64,000 bases of DNA from CAVUAN01 sp963739435 (GCA_963739435.1 CAVUAN010000006.1:399035-463034); one strand, 5' to 3'; positions 9,261 to 18,452 are shown, counted from the first letter of the stretch. Translations and numbers: made by a program. Notes: a model not told the origin generated them from the sequence alone.

Positions 9261-9263
9261 GTC

Positions 9264-10694
9264 TTACCCCCTCTCCCCCCGGGAGAGGGTTGGGGTGAGG
9301 GGAAGACTCTCGCCGAAGCGGTCATCGATTGCCCCGACTCCTGTTTGCCCCTCACCCTGTCCCTCTCCCGGAGGGAGAGGGGACCCCACTGCGTCCTTCC
9401 ACTCTCTAATCGCCGTGAGAGCCCGCAGGACGATCTGTTCCCGGCGCCTCTTCTTGTCGCGCACGGGCGAGTGCGACGTGTCCTCGATCATCCCGAACGT
9501 CACGTTCATCGGCTCGAACTTCGCCTCCGGCGGCCTTTCCGAGCAGTGGCGCGCGAGCGAACCGATCGCGCTGGTGTACGGCACGGGCACGGGCTCGCGC
9601 CCCTCGAGGAGCTGCGCGAGCGTGAGCCCCACGGAAAGGCCCGTTGCCGCGCTCTCGACGTAGCCCTCGACTCCCGTGATCTGGCCGGCAAAAAAGAGCC
9701 GGGGCTCTCGGCGCATGCGCCAGAAACGGTCGAGGTGCGCCGGGGAGTGGATGTAGGTGTTCCGGTGGAGCATTCCGTACCGGGCGAAGGCGGCGTTTTC
9801 CAGACCCGGGATCTTTCGGAAAACGCGCTGCTGCTCTGAGACCTTCAACTTCGTCTGGAACCCGACGAGGTTGTAGTGCTCCTTGGCGAGGTCGTCCTGG
9901 CGCAGCTGCACGACGGCCCATGGGTTCTTTCCCGTCCTGGGATCCGGCAGGCCCATCGGCTTCATCGGCCCGTGGCGCAGCGTCTCCCTCCCGCGCTCGG
10001 CCATGACCTCGATCGGAAGGCACCCCTCGAAGTAAATGCCCTTCTCGAAGTCCTTGACCGGCGTGATCTCGGCGGCGAGAAGGTCCGTGATGAAAGCTTC
10101 GTATTCGTCTCGCGTCAGCGGGCAGTTCCAGTAGTCCTCGCCCCCGCCCTTGCCGTACCGCGAGAGGGCGTACATCTTCGAGAAGTCGAGCGAGGAGGCG
10201 GTAACGACCGGCGCGATCGAGTCGTAGAAGTAGAGGTCTTCCGTGCCGAGCAGCTTTCCGATCGCCCGGTCCAGGGCCGGCGATGTCAACGGCCCCGTCG
10301 CGATGACGGCGTAGCCTTCCATCGGAATCTCCAGCGCCTCTTCCCGAACGATCTCGATTTCGGGCCGCGCCGCGATCGCCTCGGAGACGAGGCGCGAGAA
10401 GATCGTGCGGTCCATGGCGAGAGCGTCGCCGGCCGGAACGGCCGATCCGCGCGCCGAGCGGATGACGAGCGAGTCGAGCTCTTCCATCTCGCGCTTCAAG
10501 AGCCCGACGGCGTTCAAGGGATTGTCCGAGCGAAACGAGTTCGAGCAGACGAGCTCGGCCAAATCCCCGGTCTGGTGCGCGGCCGTCTTGACCTTCGGCC
10601 GCATCTCGTAGAGGCGCACGCGGTGCCCGCGCCTGGCGAGCTGCCACGCGCACTCCGTGCCCGCGAGCCCCGCTCCGATGACCGTGACCGACAT
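9264..10694 (-). CDS. trmFO: tRNA (m5U54) methyltransferase, folate/FAD-dependent; C-terminus extended by a repeat
   Basis: TrmFO uses methylene-tetrahydrofolate and FADH2 to make ribothymidine at position 54 of tRNAs. The N-terminal FAD-binding motif GAGLAGTECAWQLAR and the family blocks SNSFRSDNPLNAVGLLK, GPMKPMGLPDPRTG, MLHRNTYIHSPAHLD and AGQITGVEGYVES are all present. The normal protein would end near ALTAIREWKD. The last 40 or so residues (GSPLPPGEGQGEG through TPTLSRGERG) are the translated family D repeat. The 476-residue length is thus inflated. A TAGAAT hexamer lies 9 nt before the ATG. The gene ends 4 bp from the dehydratase start. Confidence 0.96.
   Translation of the reverse strand: MSVTVIGAGLAGTECAWQLARRGHRVRLYEMRPKVKTAAHQTGDLAELVCSNSFRSDNPLNAVGLLKREMEELDSLVIRSARGSAVPAGDALAMDRTIFSRLVSEAIAARPEIEIVREEALEIPMEGYAVIATGPLTSPALDRAIGKLLGTEDLYFYDSIAPVVTASSLDFSKMYALSRYGKGGGEDYWNCPLTRDEYEAFITDLLAAEITPVKDFEKGIYFEGCLPIEVMAERGRETLRHGPMKPMGLPDPRTGKNPWAVVQLRQDDLAKEHYNLVGFQTKLKVSEQQRVFRKIPGLENAAFARYGMLHRNTYIHSPAHLDRFWRMRREPRLFFAGQITGVEGYVESAATGLSVGLTLAQLLEGREPVPVPYTSAIGSLARHCSERPPEAKFEPMNVTFGMIEDTSHSPVRDKKRRREQIVLRALTAIREWKDAVGSPLPPGEGQGEGQTGVGAIDDRFGESLPLTPTLSRGERG
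9266..9383. repeat. Paired inverted REP-like element (CCCTCTCCC/GGGAGAGGG), family D
   Basis: Two hairpins, each with CCCTCTCC/GGAGAGGG arms, lie in opposite orientation at 9266-9304 and 9349-9383. Each is flanked by GGGTGAGGGG or its complement, so the whole is a 118-bp imperfect palindrome. This type recurs in many unrelated high-GC bacteria. Here it forms the 3' end of trmFO, so it is translated. Confidence 0.88.
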
Positions 10695-10706
10695 GAGGGG
10701 TGGATT

Positions 10707-11120
10707 CTACGGGGTCTTGCGGCGGGCGACGGGGATGACGAATCGGATGGAGGTCAAGCGCGGGGAGAAGGCGGCGATCTTGTTGTCGACGAGGCCGGCG
10801 GCCAGACCCGACTTCTGCACGTCGGACCATTCGAAGGGAAACCCGCACTCCTTCATGAAGGGCTTCTTCGGGAAGACGACCCAGAGTGAGCCCGAGGGTG
10901 TGAGCTTCTTTGCGAGGTCGCGGTAAAAGGCCGAGAGCGAGCCCTCCCGGGGCACCTCCTCCATCAGCCACGCGTGCCTTCCCGGCGGGAAGTCCGCGAC
11001 CCACTCGGCCAGCGGCCCGAAGATCTGCCGCGACGTCTTCCGGTATTCCGGCGTATAGCCCCGGATGTAGGCCGGCTCGCTTCCCGGAAGCGAGAACTTG
11101 CCCCAGGGCGTCTTCGTCAT
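10707..11120 (-). CDS. DUF3052-like protein
   Basis: A 137-residue soluble protein without signal peptide. The middle segment GSLWVVFPKKPFM and the C-terminal GLAAGLVDNKIAAFSPRLTS resemble DUF3052 proteins, whose function is unknown. Its start overlaps the stop of the small membrane protein gene upstream by 4 bp and it ends 12 bp before trmFO, so it sits in the middle of a minus-strand operon. No catalytic motif is visible. The family assignment is by remembered pattern and moderately sure. Confidence 0.6.
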   Translation of the reverse strand: MTKTPWGKFSLPGSEPAYIRGYTPEYRKTSRQIFGPLAEWVADFPPGRHAWLMEEVPREGSLSAFYRDLAKKLTPSGSLWVVFPKKPFMKECGFPFEWSDVQKSGLAAGLVDNKIAAFSPRLTSIRFVIPVARRKTP

Positions 11121-11458
11121 TTCGAGGGCGGACCGTCGTCTTCTTCGCTGTCGTCGCTCGCTCCCGCCCCGCGGGCTTTCTTGAGCACGGTCGAGAGGCC
11201 CAATCGGGCGACTCCGAAGCCGACGAGAGCGAAGACCAGGCCAAAGAGAAGGGGCAGGTACGTCTTCTTGTCGCTCGATACGATCTGGCGGGAAAAGAGC
11301 ACGATGACGAGTATTCCCACGCCCATGAAGAGCAGCCCCATGCAGCCCGGCACGAGGCCGTCGGCATACCGGCGGAGCATGTTCAGCGTGTCGCCCGAAG
11401 CCGAAGGATCCGTGAACTCGCTGTAGAGGCGGGCGAGCGCACCCCGGCGTTTCGTCAC
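11117..11458 (-). CDS. Small membrane protein with two predicted helices
   Basis: A 113-residue protein with a GTG start that overlaps the stop of the DUF2207 gene by 4 bp (GTGA). Two hydrophobic segments (GCMGLLFMGVGILVIVLF and LPLLFGLVFALVGFGVA) are separated by a short polar loop, and the C-terminus is acidic (SDDSEEDDGPPSK). I do not recognise a family. Coupling to the DUF2207 gene suggests that the two membrane proteins act together. Confidence 0.65.
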   Translation of the reverse strand: MTKRRGALARLYSEFTDPSASGDTLNMLRRYADGLVPGCMGLLFMGVGILVIVLFSRQIVSSDKKTYLPLLFGLVFALVGFGVARLGLSTVLKKARGAGASDDSEEDDGPPSK

Positions 11459-13359
11459 CAGCCTCCCCCGCCGCCGCCGCCCGAGCTCCCGCCGCCGCCG
11501 CCGCCCCCTCCTCCGCCGCCGCCCGAGCTCGGCGCCGAGACACCCGCAGCCAGCGCGCCGGCGGCGACCGCCCAGCCGCCCGAAGACCCTGCGCCGCCCG
11601 AGAATCCTCCCCCGCCCGTCCACGCCGAGGAGCCCGAGAATCCGCCGCTGCCCGAGGAGGAGGAAGACGACGAAGCAGAGGAAACAGAGGCCGCTGTCGC
11701 GGCCTGCGAAGAACCGAAGGAGCGAAACCAGCGGTCGACCGAGGGGCCCATGCCGAAGGCCACGATCCAGGGGAACCACGCATCCTTCAGATGCGGGTCG
11801 CGTTTGCCCAGCTCCCGCTCAAAGAACCGCCGCGCGGCGACGAGCTGCTTGCGGCGAGCGATCTTGCGCGGGCCCTCCCGGGTCTTCGCGAGGTTGAAGA
11901 GATTGGAAAAGAGCGCCAGCTGAAGCAGGAGCTGACCGAAGACGACCTCGGCTGCCACCGTCCCTCCGCCCGACAGGCTCGACCAGGCGCTCCACAGGAA
12001 GAGAAGCGGCACGATCAGCAGCGAGATCGCCCAGGGCCCGAGCCGGTCCATCCGGCGCTGGTAGAAGGCGGCCGGGATCAGCGCGACCGCCCAGAAAAAG
12101 CCAAACGAGATCGCGATCCCGACGACGGTGCCAAAGTCGGTGTGATCCCGGAGGAGGGCGAGGCCGAGCAGGGCGATTCCTCCCAGAAACAGCAACGCCG
12201 TCGGCCAGCGCGCGGGCCGCCCGGAGCGGTCCTGAAAGTCGGCGTGTCCCTCGAGCTTCTTGGTCAAGGCCGGCTTGATCGTCGACGCCGGATCGAAGCC
12301 CTTGCTCTTGTAGTGGGAACGTATCTCGCTCGTCGATGTCGACTGGCGCTTGCCAAAGAAGAGCGCGGCGAGAAGGTCCTTCTCGTAGCCCTTGAAGTCC
12401 TCGAGGGGGGCCTTGAGGTGCATCGTCAGCTCTTTGCCCGAGGCCTGCGTCTCGATCTTGCCCTCTCCCTGGAGGCGCGCAAGGACCGCGGCGACCTCGG
12501 GCGGGCCGATCTTGTCGTCCCAGAGCGCGCCGGCCTCCTCGGGCAGCAGCGAGAGGAGATTCTTCGAAAGCCACCCCTCGTCGACGGACTCGGGCGAGGG
12601 CCCGCTCGCGAAGCGTCCGAGGGAGGACTCGCGGGCGTAGAAGGCAGCCCCGAAGAGGAACAGCCCGGCAAGGATCAGGATCAACTTCCAGAGGCGCATT
12701 CCCCGGGACGTCCCCGTTCGCGCGGCGGAGGGCGCGCTCCCGCCGTGAAACCCGAGCTCCACTCGAACGACGTAGCCCTGCCCCGGCTGGAGAGGCCCGG
12801 CCTTCCGGCGGCTCTCGAAATTCAGTGGCGGGGTCCAGGCCGGATCGAAATCGAGCGCGAGGGAGAAGGAGTCGATGGCGCCGCTACGGTCGGGGAACGC
12901 GAACTCGGGCTCGAGCAGGTACGAATCGCCCTGCTTCACGAGCACACCCGAAAGCCTGTAGGCGATCTCGTAAACGAGCTCCGTGTTCTCAAACTCCGGG
13001 TCCGACGGCCGCCGGCTTCTCCAGCGCAGCGTCGTTGCGTCAGTGAAGGCGTAGCGGTCGACCTCGGAGAGGTCACCGCGTGCGATCTCCCGCGTTTCAC
13101 CGGTCGACGGGTCGACCCGGCGGAGGCTCTCAAAGGAAAGTGTCTGCCCGGGAAAGAGGCGGAACTTGCGCTCGCCGCCGTTCCAATCGCCCGTGAAGAC
13201 CATGGCCTGCCGCTCGACGACGTGGAGCACGCCCGTTGAATCGAGACGAGCCTTGACGTCGACGGCGCGCCAGTGAAGGGATTTTTCCGCCCGGGCCGCG
13301 CCGGCGCCAAAAAGCCCGGCAAGGAGAGCCGCGCAAAGGACCCGGCCGGCCAGGCGCAT
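11455..13359 (-). CDS. DUF2207-type membrane protein with glycine-rich C-terminus
   Basis: The 634-residue product starts with a signal peptide ending GAARA, then an extracytoplasmic beta-rich domain typical of DUF2207 (SLHWRAVDVKARLDSTGVLHV, then VYEIAYRLSGVLVKQGD). It is followed by transmembrane segments (LWKLILILAGLFLFGAAFY and several after residue 380) and cytoplasmic loops. The C-terminus is a low-complexity Gly/Ser run of roughly 60 residues ending GGGGGGGW, seen in many members. The function is unknown. A TAAGCT hexamer 7 nt before the ATG overlaps the end of topA and may drive a leaderless message. Confidence 0.8.
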   Translation of the reverse strand: MRLAGRVLCAALLAGLFGAGAARAEKSLHWRAVDVKARLDSTGVLHVVERQAMVFTGDWNGGERKFRLFPGQTLSFESLRRVDPSTGETREIARGDLSEVDRYAFTDATTLRWRSRRPSDPEFENTELVYEIAYRLSGVLVKQGDSYLLEPEFAFPDRSGAIDSFSLALDFDPAWTPPLNFESRRKAGPLQPGQGYVVRVELGFHGGSAPSAARTGTSRGMRLWKLILILAGLFLFGAAFYARESSLGRFASGPSPESVDEGWLSKNLLSLLPEEAGALWDDKIGPPEVAAVLARLQGEGKIETQASGKELTMHLKAPLEDFKGYEKDLLAALFFGKRQSTSTSEIRSHYKSKGFDPASTIKPALTKKLEGHADFQDRSGRPARWPTALLFLGGIALLGLALLRDHTDFGTVVGIAISFGFFWAVALIPAAFYQRRMDRLGPWAISLLIVPLLFLWSAWSSLSGGGTVAAEVVFGQLLLQLALFSNLFNLAKTREGPRKIARRKQLVAARRFFERELGKRDPHLKDAWFPWIVAFGMGPSVDRWFRSFGSSQAATAASVSSASSSSSSSGSGGFSGSSAWTGGGGFSGGAGSSGGWAVAAGALAAGVSAPSSGGGGGGGGGGGGSSGGGGGGGW

Positions 13360-13364
13360 GGGAT

Positions 13365-16019
13365 CTAGCTTACGCGACGCCGGGGTGTCGGGGCCTTCCC
13401 CTCTTTCGGTTTTGCCTTTGCTTTCGAGCCGGGTTTCGCCTTTGCAGTCGTCGCTTTCGGCACCGGCGCCTCCTCGGGCTTGGGCTTCGTCTTTCCCCTC
13501 GGCTTTACCTTGGCGGCCTCCGAAGGCGGGAGGAAGACTTCCTGCAGCTCGGGCACCTTGCCCGCCGGTTTTTCGAAACCGCAGCCGGCCGCGTCGCAGG
13601 CGAACACGTTTCCGCCCTTGCGCTCACGCAACAGCAGGTACGGGTTGCCGCATTTCGGGCAAGCCTCCGGGATCGGCCGCGCCGAGAGGGTGAAGTCGCA
13701 GTTGGGATAGTTGACGCACCCGTAGAACGGCCGGAAGCGGCCCCGCCGCTCGGCGACGACGCCGCCGTCCTTGGGACACCGCACGAGCGTGTCCTTGACG
13801 GGCTTGGGCGGTTTGTACCGGCAGGCCGGATACCCCGAGCAGGCGACGTACGCACCGAAACGCCCATGGCGCCGCACGAGCGGATGGCCCGACTCGGGGC
13901 ACATCTCGCCGGTCGGCTCGTCGGGCCGCGCCTCGGCCTTGCCTCCGGCGATTGCGACGTTGATGACGTTGCGGCACTTCGGAAATGCGGTGCAGCCCAA
14001 AAACGCCGAGCCCGTCCGGCTCTGCCGCAGTTTCATGGGCGATGAGCATTCGTCGCACAGCATGTTCTCGAGGTCGGCCGCGTCGATCGTGTCTTCCTCC
14101 GGGTCCGGGATGTTCTGGGTGAACGTGCAGTCCGGGTAGCCCGAGCACGCGACAAAGAGGCCGTTCTTTCCCATGCGCAGCTTCAGCTTCTTGCCGCAGC
14201 GCTCGCACTTCTCTTCCGTCTCCGGCACGATCGGGAAAGACAGGATCCGGCGCGCCTCGGATAGCGGAATCCCGGCCTTGCTGGAGACCATCTTCGACAA
14301 GGCGCGGTCCCGGTCCCGCGTGAACGTCTTGTCGAATTCGGACAGGGCCTTCGTCCACGAAAGCTTGCCTTCCTCGACCTCGTCGAGCTTCTCCTCCATG
14401 CGGGCCGTGTACCCGGTCTCGAAGAAGTCGTCGAAGTAAGGGATCAGCAACTCGATGACCGTCCGCCCGAGCGCGGTGGGGATGAAGCGCCGGTCCTTCT
14501 TGTGCACGTACTCGCGCTGTTCGAGCTTGCGCAGGATCTCGGCAAACGTCGAGGGACGGCCGATGCCGTTTTCCTCGAGGAACTTCACGAGCGAAGCCTC
14601 GTTGAATCGCGGCGGCGGCTGCGTCTCCTTCTTCTCGGGCGTCACGGAATGGAGCTTGAGCGTCTCGCCCTCGATCAAAGGCGGCAGCTTGGTTCCCTCT
14701 TCCACCGTCTCCTCGTCTTCGTCCGCCGCGACACCGTAGGCTGCGAGGAAGCCGGCGAATTTCAGCGTCGAGCCCGAGGCCCGGTAGACCGCTCGGCCGG
14801 CGGCGATGTCGGCCGATACGGTGTCGTAGACAGCGGGATTCATCTGCGAGGCCACGAAGCGCTCCCAGATCAGGCGGTAGAGCTTGACCTCTTCGTCGGT
14901 CAGGTACGGTGCCGCCGCTTCCGGCGGCAGGTCCAGGTACGTCGGCCGGATCGCTTCGTGGGCATCCTGGACGTCGCGCTTGCTCTTGAAGTATCGGGGC
15001 GACTCGGGCAGCGAGTCCGGTCCGTAGCGCGCGGCAATCAGCTCCCGGACGGCCGTCAAGGCATCCGCCGCAACCCGCGTCGAGTCGGTCCGCATGTAGG
15101 TGATCAGGCCGAGCGTGCCGCGGCCCGGGATCTCCTTGCCTTCGTAGAGGCGTTGGGCGATCTGCATCGTCCGGCGGACGGCAAAGCCCAGCCGCCGCGA
15201 CGCGGCCTGCTGGAGCTGCGAGGTGATGAAGGGAGGCGGCGAGCTCTTGCGGCGCTCGGAGGTCTCGACCTTCGCCACCTTCCAGGTCGCTTTCGCGACG
15301 TCGTCGCGCACACGGAAGGCCGCGGCCTCGGACTCGAGCCTCGGGTCCGTGCCGTCGAACTTGAGCTTTTCACCGGCAAACGAGGAAAGCCGCGCCGAAA
15401 ATGGGGGCGGCGCCCCGGCTTCGAGCAGGGCGTCCACCGTCCAGAACTCGACGGGTTGAAACGCTTCGATCGCGCGCTCGCGGTCGCAAATGATCCGGAG
15501 CGCGACGGTCTGAACCCGCCCGGCAGATAAGCCCCGCCAGACTTTCTTCCAGAGAAGGTCCGAGACCTCGTAGCCGACGAGCCGGTCGATGATCCGCCGG
15601 GCCTGCTGCGCGTCCACCAGCCGGTCGTCGATCTCGCCGGCATCCTCCATCGCCGCGAGCACGGCCTTCTTGGTGATCTCGTTGAAACGGACGCGCTTGA
15701 AGGGCTTGCCTTTGCCCGCCGCTTTGAGGGCCTCGTGCAAATGCCAGGAGATGGCCTCGCCTTCGCGGTCGGGGTCGGCAGCGAGAAAGATCGCGTCCGA
15801 GCTGCGGACGGCGCGGCGCAGCTCATCGATCGCCTTTTCCTTGCCCTTCAGGATTTCGTAGGTCGGCTCGTAGTTTTTGCTCCGGTCGACCCCCAGCCCC
15901 TTCTTCGGCAGATCGCGGACATGGCCGTAGGAGGCGAGCACACGAAAGCTCTTCCCGAGAAACTTCTCGAGGGTCTTCGCCTTGGCGGGCGATTCGACGA
16001 TGACGAGGTTCTTGGCCAT
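13365..16019 (-). CDS. topA: DNA topoisomerase I with five zinc-ribbon modules
   Basis: Type IA topoisomerase that relaxes negative supercoils. The Toprim domain opens with LVIVESPAKAKTLEKFLG and has AADPDREGEAISWHL; the active-site Tyr is in GLITYMRTDSTRVA. The C-terminal third carries five Cys4-type modules, starting CERCGKKLKL, CDECSSPMKL, CPESGHPLVR, CPKDGGVVAE and CPKCGNPYLL, one more than common bacterial TopA. It ends in a Lys/Pro/Ala-rich tail. The ATG at 16019 (MAKNLVIVESP) is chosen because homologues start there; an in-frame GTG lies seven codons upstream. Length is about 884 residues. Confidence 0.96.
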   Translation of the reverse strand: MAKNLVIVESPAKAKTLEKFLGKSFRVLASYGHVRDLPKKGLGVDRSKNYEPTYEILKGKEKAIDELRRAVRSSDAIFLAADPDREGEAISWHLHEALKAAGKGKPFKRVRFNEITKKAVLAAMEDAGEIDDRLVDAQQARRIIDRLVGYEVSDLLWKKVWRGLSAGRVQTVALRIICDRERAIEAFQPVEFWTVDALLEAGAPPPFSARLSSFAGEKLKFDGTDPRLESEAAAFRVRDDVAKATWKVAKVETSERRKSSPPPFITSQLQQAASRRLGFAVRRTMQIAQRLYEGKEIPGRGTLGLITYMRTDSTRVAADALTAVRELIAARYGPDSLPESPRYFKSKRDVQDAHEAIRPTYLDLPPEAAAPYLTDEEVKLYRLIWERFVASQMNPAVYDTVSADIAAGRAVYRASGSTLKFAGFLAAYGVAADEDEETVEEGTKLPPLIEGETLKLHSVTPEKKETQPPPRFNEASLVKFLEENGIGRPSTFAEILRKLEQREYVHKKDRRFIPTALGRTVIELLIPYFDDFFETGYTARMEEKLDEVEEGKLSWTKALSEFDKTFTRDRDRALSKMVSSKAGIPLSEARRILSFPIVPETEEKCERCGKKLKLRMGKNGLFVACSGYPDCTFTQNIPDPEEDTIDAADLENMLCDECSSPMKLRQSRTGSAFLGCTAFPKCRNVINVAIAGGKAEARPDEPTGEMCPESGHPLVRRHGRFGAYVACSGYPACRYKPPKPVKDTLVRCPKDGGVVAERRGRFRPFYGCVNYPNCDFTLSARPIPEACPKCGNPYLLLRERKGGNVFACDAAGCGFEKPAGKVPELQEVFLPPSEAAKVKPRGKTKPKPEEAPVPKATTAKAKPGSKAKAKPKEGKAPTPRRRVS

Positions 16020-16079
16020 TCGGGCGTCGGAAACTGCCACAGTGCGCTCGAAAGCGCAAACGGCAACCTTCCTGCCAGA

Positions 16080-17201
16080 CTACAACAGAGCGCTATTCCC
16101 GGCCCGGTTCGCCGAAAAACTTCCGGCATCTTCGACAGCCAGGCCGGCGCTCTCGAGCTCGAAAAGCGCCGCGAGCACCGTTGCCGCCGGCAGGTCCGTC
16201 GCGGCGACCAGGTCTTCGGCCGAGACAGCCTCTTCGCGCGACAGTGCCGCCAGCAGGGTCCGCGCCTCCGGCGACAGGTTCACGGCCGCCGCCGCGGCGG
16301 GCACCGGCCGGGGCTTGCCGACGGAAGGGAAAAGCTCGGACAGGACGTCCTCCGCTCCCCGGCACAGGATCGCCCCGTCGCGCAGCAGCTCGTGGACGCC
16401 GGAGGACGTGTCCGAAAAGACGCTGCCCGGCACGGCGAAGACGTCCCGCCCGAAGTCGTTGGCCAGGCGCGCCGTGATGAGCGAGCCCGATCGGCGAGAA
16501 GCCTCCACGACAACGACCCCGGAGGCGAGGCCCGCGATGATCCGGTTGCGAACGGGAAAGTACTCCGGCCTCGGCTCGGTGCCCGGCGGGTGCTCCGAGA
16601 GAAGCAGATCCGTGCGCGACATGTCCTCCTTGAGAACCGCGTGCTCGCGCGGGTAGTTGACGTCCAGACCGCAGCCGAGAACCGCAATCGTGCCGCCCGT
16701 TCCCTCCCGCGCTGCCAGGTGCGCCGCCGCGTCCACACCGCGCGCGAACCCGGACACCACGACGACGCCCGCTAGCGACAGGTCTTTTGCCAGGCGCGCG
16801 GCGACCTCCCGCCCGTAGCGCGAGGCGGCTCGCGAACCGACGATCGCAACCGCGGGCAACTTGAGCCGGGCGAGCTGGCCCACGGCAAACAGGGCAAAGG
16901 GCGGGTCGGGGATTTCGAGGAGAGCCGGCGGGAACTCGGGGTCGAAGGCCGTCACGAGGCGGACTCCGGTCCCCTCGATCGAAGCCGCCCACCGTTCGGC
17001 CTCCCGGTCGTCCGAGGAACGCAGCAGCGCCTGCGCGCGCGCCGCTGAGCCCAGCGCGACGGAGAGCTCCGCCTCGGGCGAGGCCAGCAGCGCTTCGATC
17101 GAACCTTTCGCGCGCAAGACCCGCCACAGGCGCTGCGGCGGCAATTCCCGTCCCTTCGCCCAGGAGAGGGCCGCGCGGCGTGCAAAGGAAGATCCGGTCA
17201 T
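16080..17201 (-). CDS. dprA: DNA processing protein DprA
   Basis: DprA protects incoming single-stranded DNA and loads RecA during natural transformation. The Rossmann-like core is clear: AIVGSRAASRYGREVA, VSGFARGVDAAAHLAA, AVLGCGLDVNYPREH, then FPVRNRIIAGLASGVVVVEA and GSLITARLANDFGRDVFAVPG. A C-terminal winged-helix-like domain (residues about 305-370) is present. The ATG at 17201 is preferred over an upstream one because AAGGGGG lies just before it. It follows topA's start by about 60 bp on the same strand and diverges from the envelope cluster at 17342. Confidence 0.93.
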   Translation of the reverse strand: MTGSSFARRAALSWAKGRELPPQRLWRVLRAKGSIEALLASPEAELSVALGSAARAQALLRSSDDREAERWAASIEGTGVRLVTAFDPEFPPALLEIPDPPFALFAVGQLARLKLPAVAIVGSRAASRYGREVAARLAKDLSLAGVVVVSGFARGVDAAAHLAAREGTGGTIAVLGCGLDVNYPREHAVLKEDMSRTDLLLSEHPPGTEPRPEYFPVRNRIIAGLASGVVVVEASRRSGSLITARLANDFGRDVFAVPGSVFSDTSSGVHELLRDGAILCRGAEDVLSELFPSVGKPRPVPAAAAAVNLSPEARTLLAALSREEAVSAEDLVAATDLPAATVLAALFELESAGLAVEDAGSFSANRAGNSALL

Positions 17202-17295
17202 GACCCCCTTTAAGGATCCCTTCATTGGCGATCCGAGGCAAAAACGGGCCAGCCGCCCAAGATTTCCGAAATTCCGCCCGGGACGAAAGCTTTCC

Positions 17296-17301
17296 TATAA
17301 T
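17296..17301 (+). promoter_or_regulatory. Consensus -10 box (TATAAT) of the envelope cluster
   Basis: A perfect TATAAT lies 40 bp before the ATG of the TPR lipoprotein in the dprA divergent gap. No convincing -35 hexamer is seen at 16-18 bp. An AGGAG Shine-Dalgarno sits just before the start, so this message has an ordinary leader. Confidence 0.55.
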
Positions 17302-17341
17302 AGCGACCCGCCGCCCCGTCGGGCGGAGGCAGACAGGAGCA

Positions 17342-17728
17342 ATGAACCCAATGAAGCGGGCGTCGAGGGCGGCTTCCCTGGCAATCGGCGCCGTGCTCCT
17401 TCAAGCGGCCTGCTCGTCGTACTCCGCCACCGAGAAGCCCTCCTCGCAGATCGCCTTCGGGGCCGAGGTGGCGCGCAAGGGACACTGGCGCGAGGCCGTC
17501 TTCCGCTTCGAGCAGGCGCTCAAGAAGGAACCCGGCAACGCCCGAGCCCACAACAACCTCGCCGTCTCTCTGGAAGCCACCGGCGACTACGCGCGGGCGC
17601 TCGCCGAATACAAGAAGGCCCTGGATCTGGCCCCCAACGACAATTACATCCGCCGCAACTACGCCCGCTTCGCCGAGTTCTACACGTCCTACACGCGGAC
17701 GACCGGAAAGGCCGCCGGTGCCTCCTAG
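17342..17728 (+). CDS. TPR-repeat lipoprotein
   Basis: A 128-residue precursor with a lipoprotein signal (IGAVLLQAACSS, Cys near residue 24). It carries two or three TPR motifs: AFGAEVARKGHWREAVFRFE, then NARAHNNLAVSLEATGDYAR and ALAEYKKALDLAPNDNYIRR. TPR lipoproteins scaffold envelope complexes. Its stop overlaps the GTG start of the next gene by 11 bp, and the large barrel protein follows, so the three genes probably form one envelope complex. Confidence 0.85.
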   Translation: MNPMKRASRAASLAIGAVLLQAACSSYSATEKPSSQIAFGAEVARKGHWREAVFRFEQALKKEPGNARAHNNLAVSLEATGDYARALAEYKKALDLAPNDNYIRRNYARFAEFYTSYTRTTGKAAGAS

Positions 17729-18452
17729 GAACCGAGCGGTCACCGCCGCTTTCGCGGGCTCCCTGGCGCTCGCCTTCTGCCTGGCGGCCTGGCTGCAGCC
17801 CGCAGCGGCGCTGGCGGGCGTTGCCGACGTGCGCCTGAAGCTGCCCTTGAAGCCGCGCCTTCCGCTCCGGGGCAACGAGCGCGTGGCGCTCGCCCCGTTC
17901 CTGCTCGTGGCCGACCCGGACAAAGCGCGCGACAAACGGCTCGCCAACGTGGACATTCAGGCCGAGTTCCACAGGTTCTTGAAGAAGCAGATGGAGAAGA
18001 AGACCAAGCTCGAAGTGATCGAAACGCCCCCAGAGATCAAGCTTCCGACGCAGTCCTTGGCCGAGCTCGGCCGCGCCACGGAGTTCTGGCGCTCGGTCGG
18101 GTCCGTGACAGGCGCCGAGGTCATCGTCACGGGCAGCCTCGAGTTCCGCGTGGAGGATCGCTCGGGCTACAAGACCGAAGAGTACGTCTCGCCGATCAAC
18201 GGCCAGACCTATTACCGCCAGGTCTACGTGGAACAGACCGGCTTCCTCTTCGACATCGTTTTCCTCGTCATGGACGGCCGGTCCGGAGAGAAGCTTCTCC
18301 AGGACGAGTTCAAGGACTTCCGCCAGGCCGGCGGCCACAAGGCCGACGAGCTCCAGGGGCTCTTCGAGAACCTGTTCTCGCTCGAGAATCAGATCCTGAA
18401 CCTCTTCGTCGCGCGCGAGCGCGAGGCCGATCGCTACATCTTCACCAACTGA
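17718..18452 (+). CDS. Secreted protein of unknown function in the envelope cluster
   Basis: The 244-residue product starts at a GTG within the end of the TPR gene. A signal peptide (about residues 1-33, ending AAALAG) is followed by an alpha/beta domain: RVALAPFLLVADPDKARDK, then GAEVIVTGSLEFRVEDRSGY, VYVEQTGFLFDIVFLVMDG and GEKLLQDEF. The order (conserved start, new-strand GAxxVVxGS segment, then variable strand) recalls CsgG-like or LpoB-like outer-membrane proteins, but I cannot confirm this. A coil-rich C-terminus ends RYIFTN. The following gene starts 28 bp later with GGAG upstream. Confidence 0.6.
   Translation: MPPRNRAVTAAFAGSLALAFCLAAWLQPAAALAGVADVRLKLPLKPRLPLRGNERVALAPFLLVADPDKARDKRLANVDIQAEFHRFLKKQMEKKTKLEVIETPPEIKLPTQSLAELGRATEFWRSVGSVTGAEVIVTGSLEFRVEDRSGYKTEEYVSPINGQTYYRQVYVEQTGFLFDIVFLVMDGRSGEKLLQDEFKDFRQAGGHKADELQGLFENLFSLENQILNLFVAREREADRYIFTN

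Noticed and set aside
11455..11640. Gly-rich tail of the DUF2207 protein as a separate PE-PGRS-like or anti-sense gene
   Set aside because: It is continuous with the DUF2207 frame and such tails are normal in that family.
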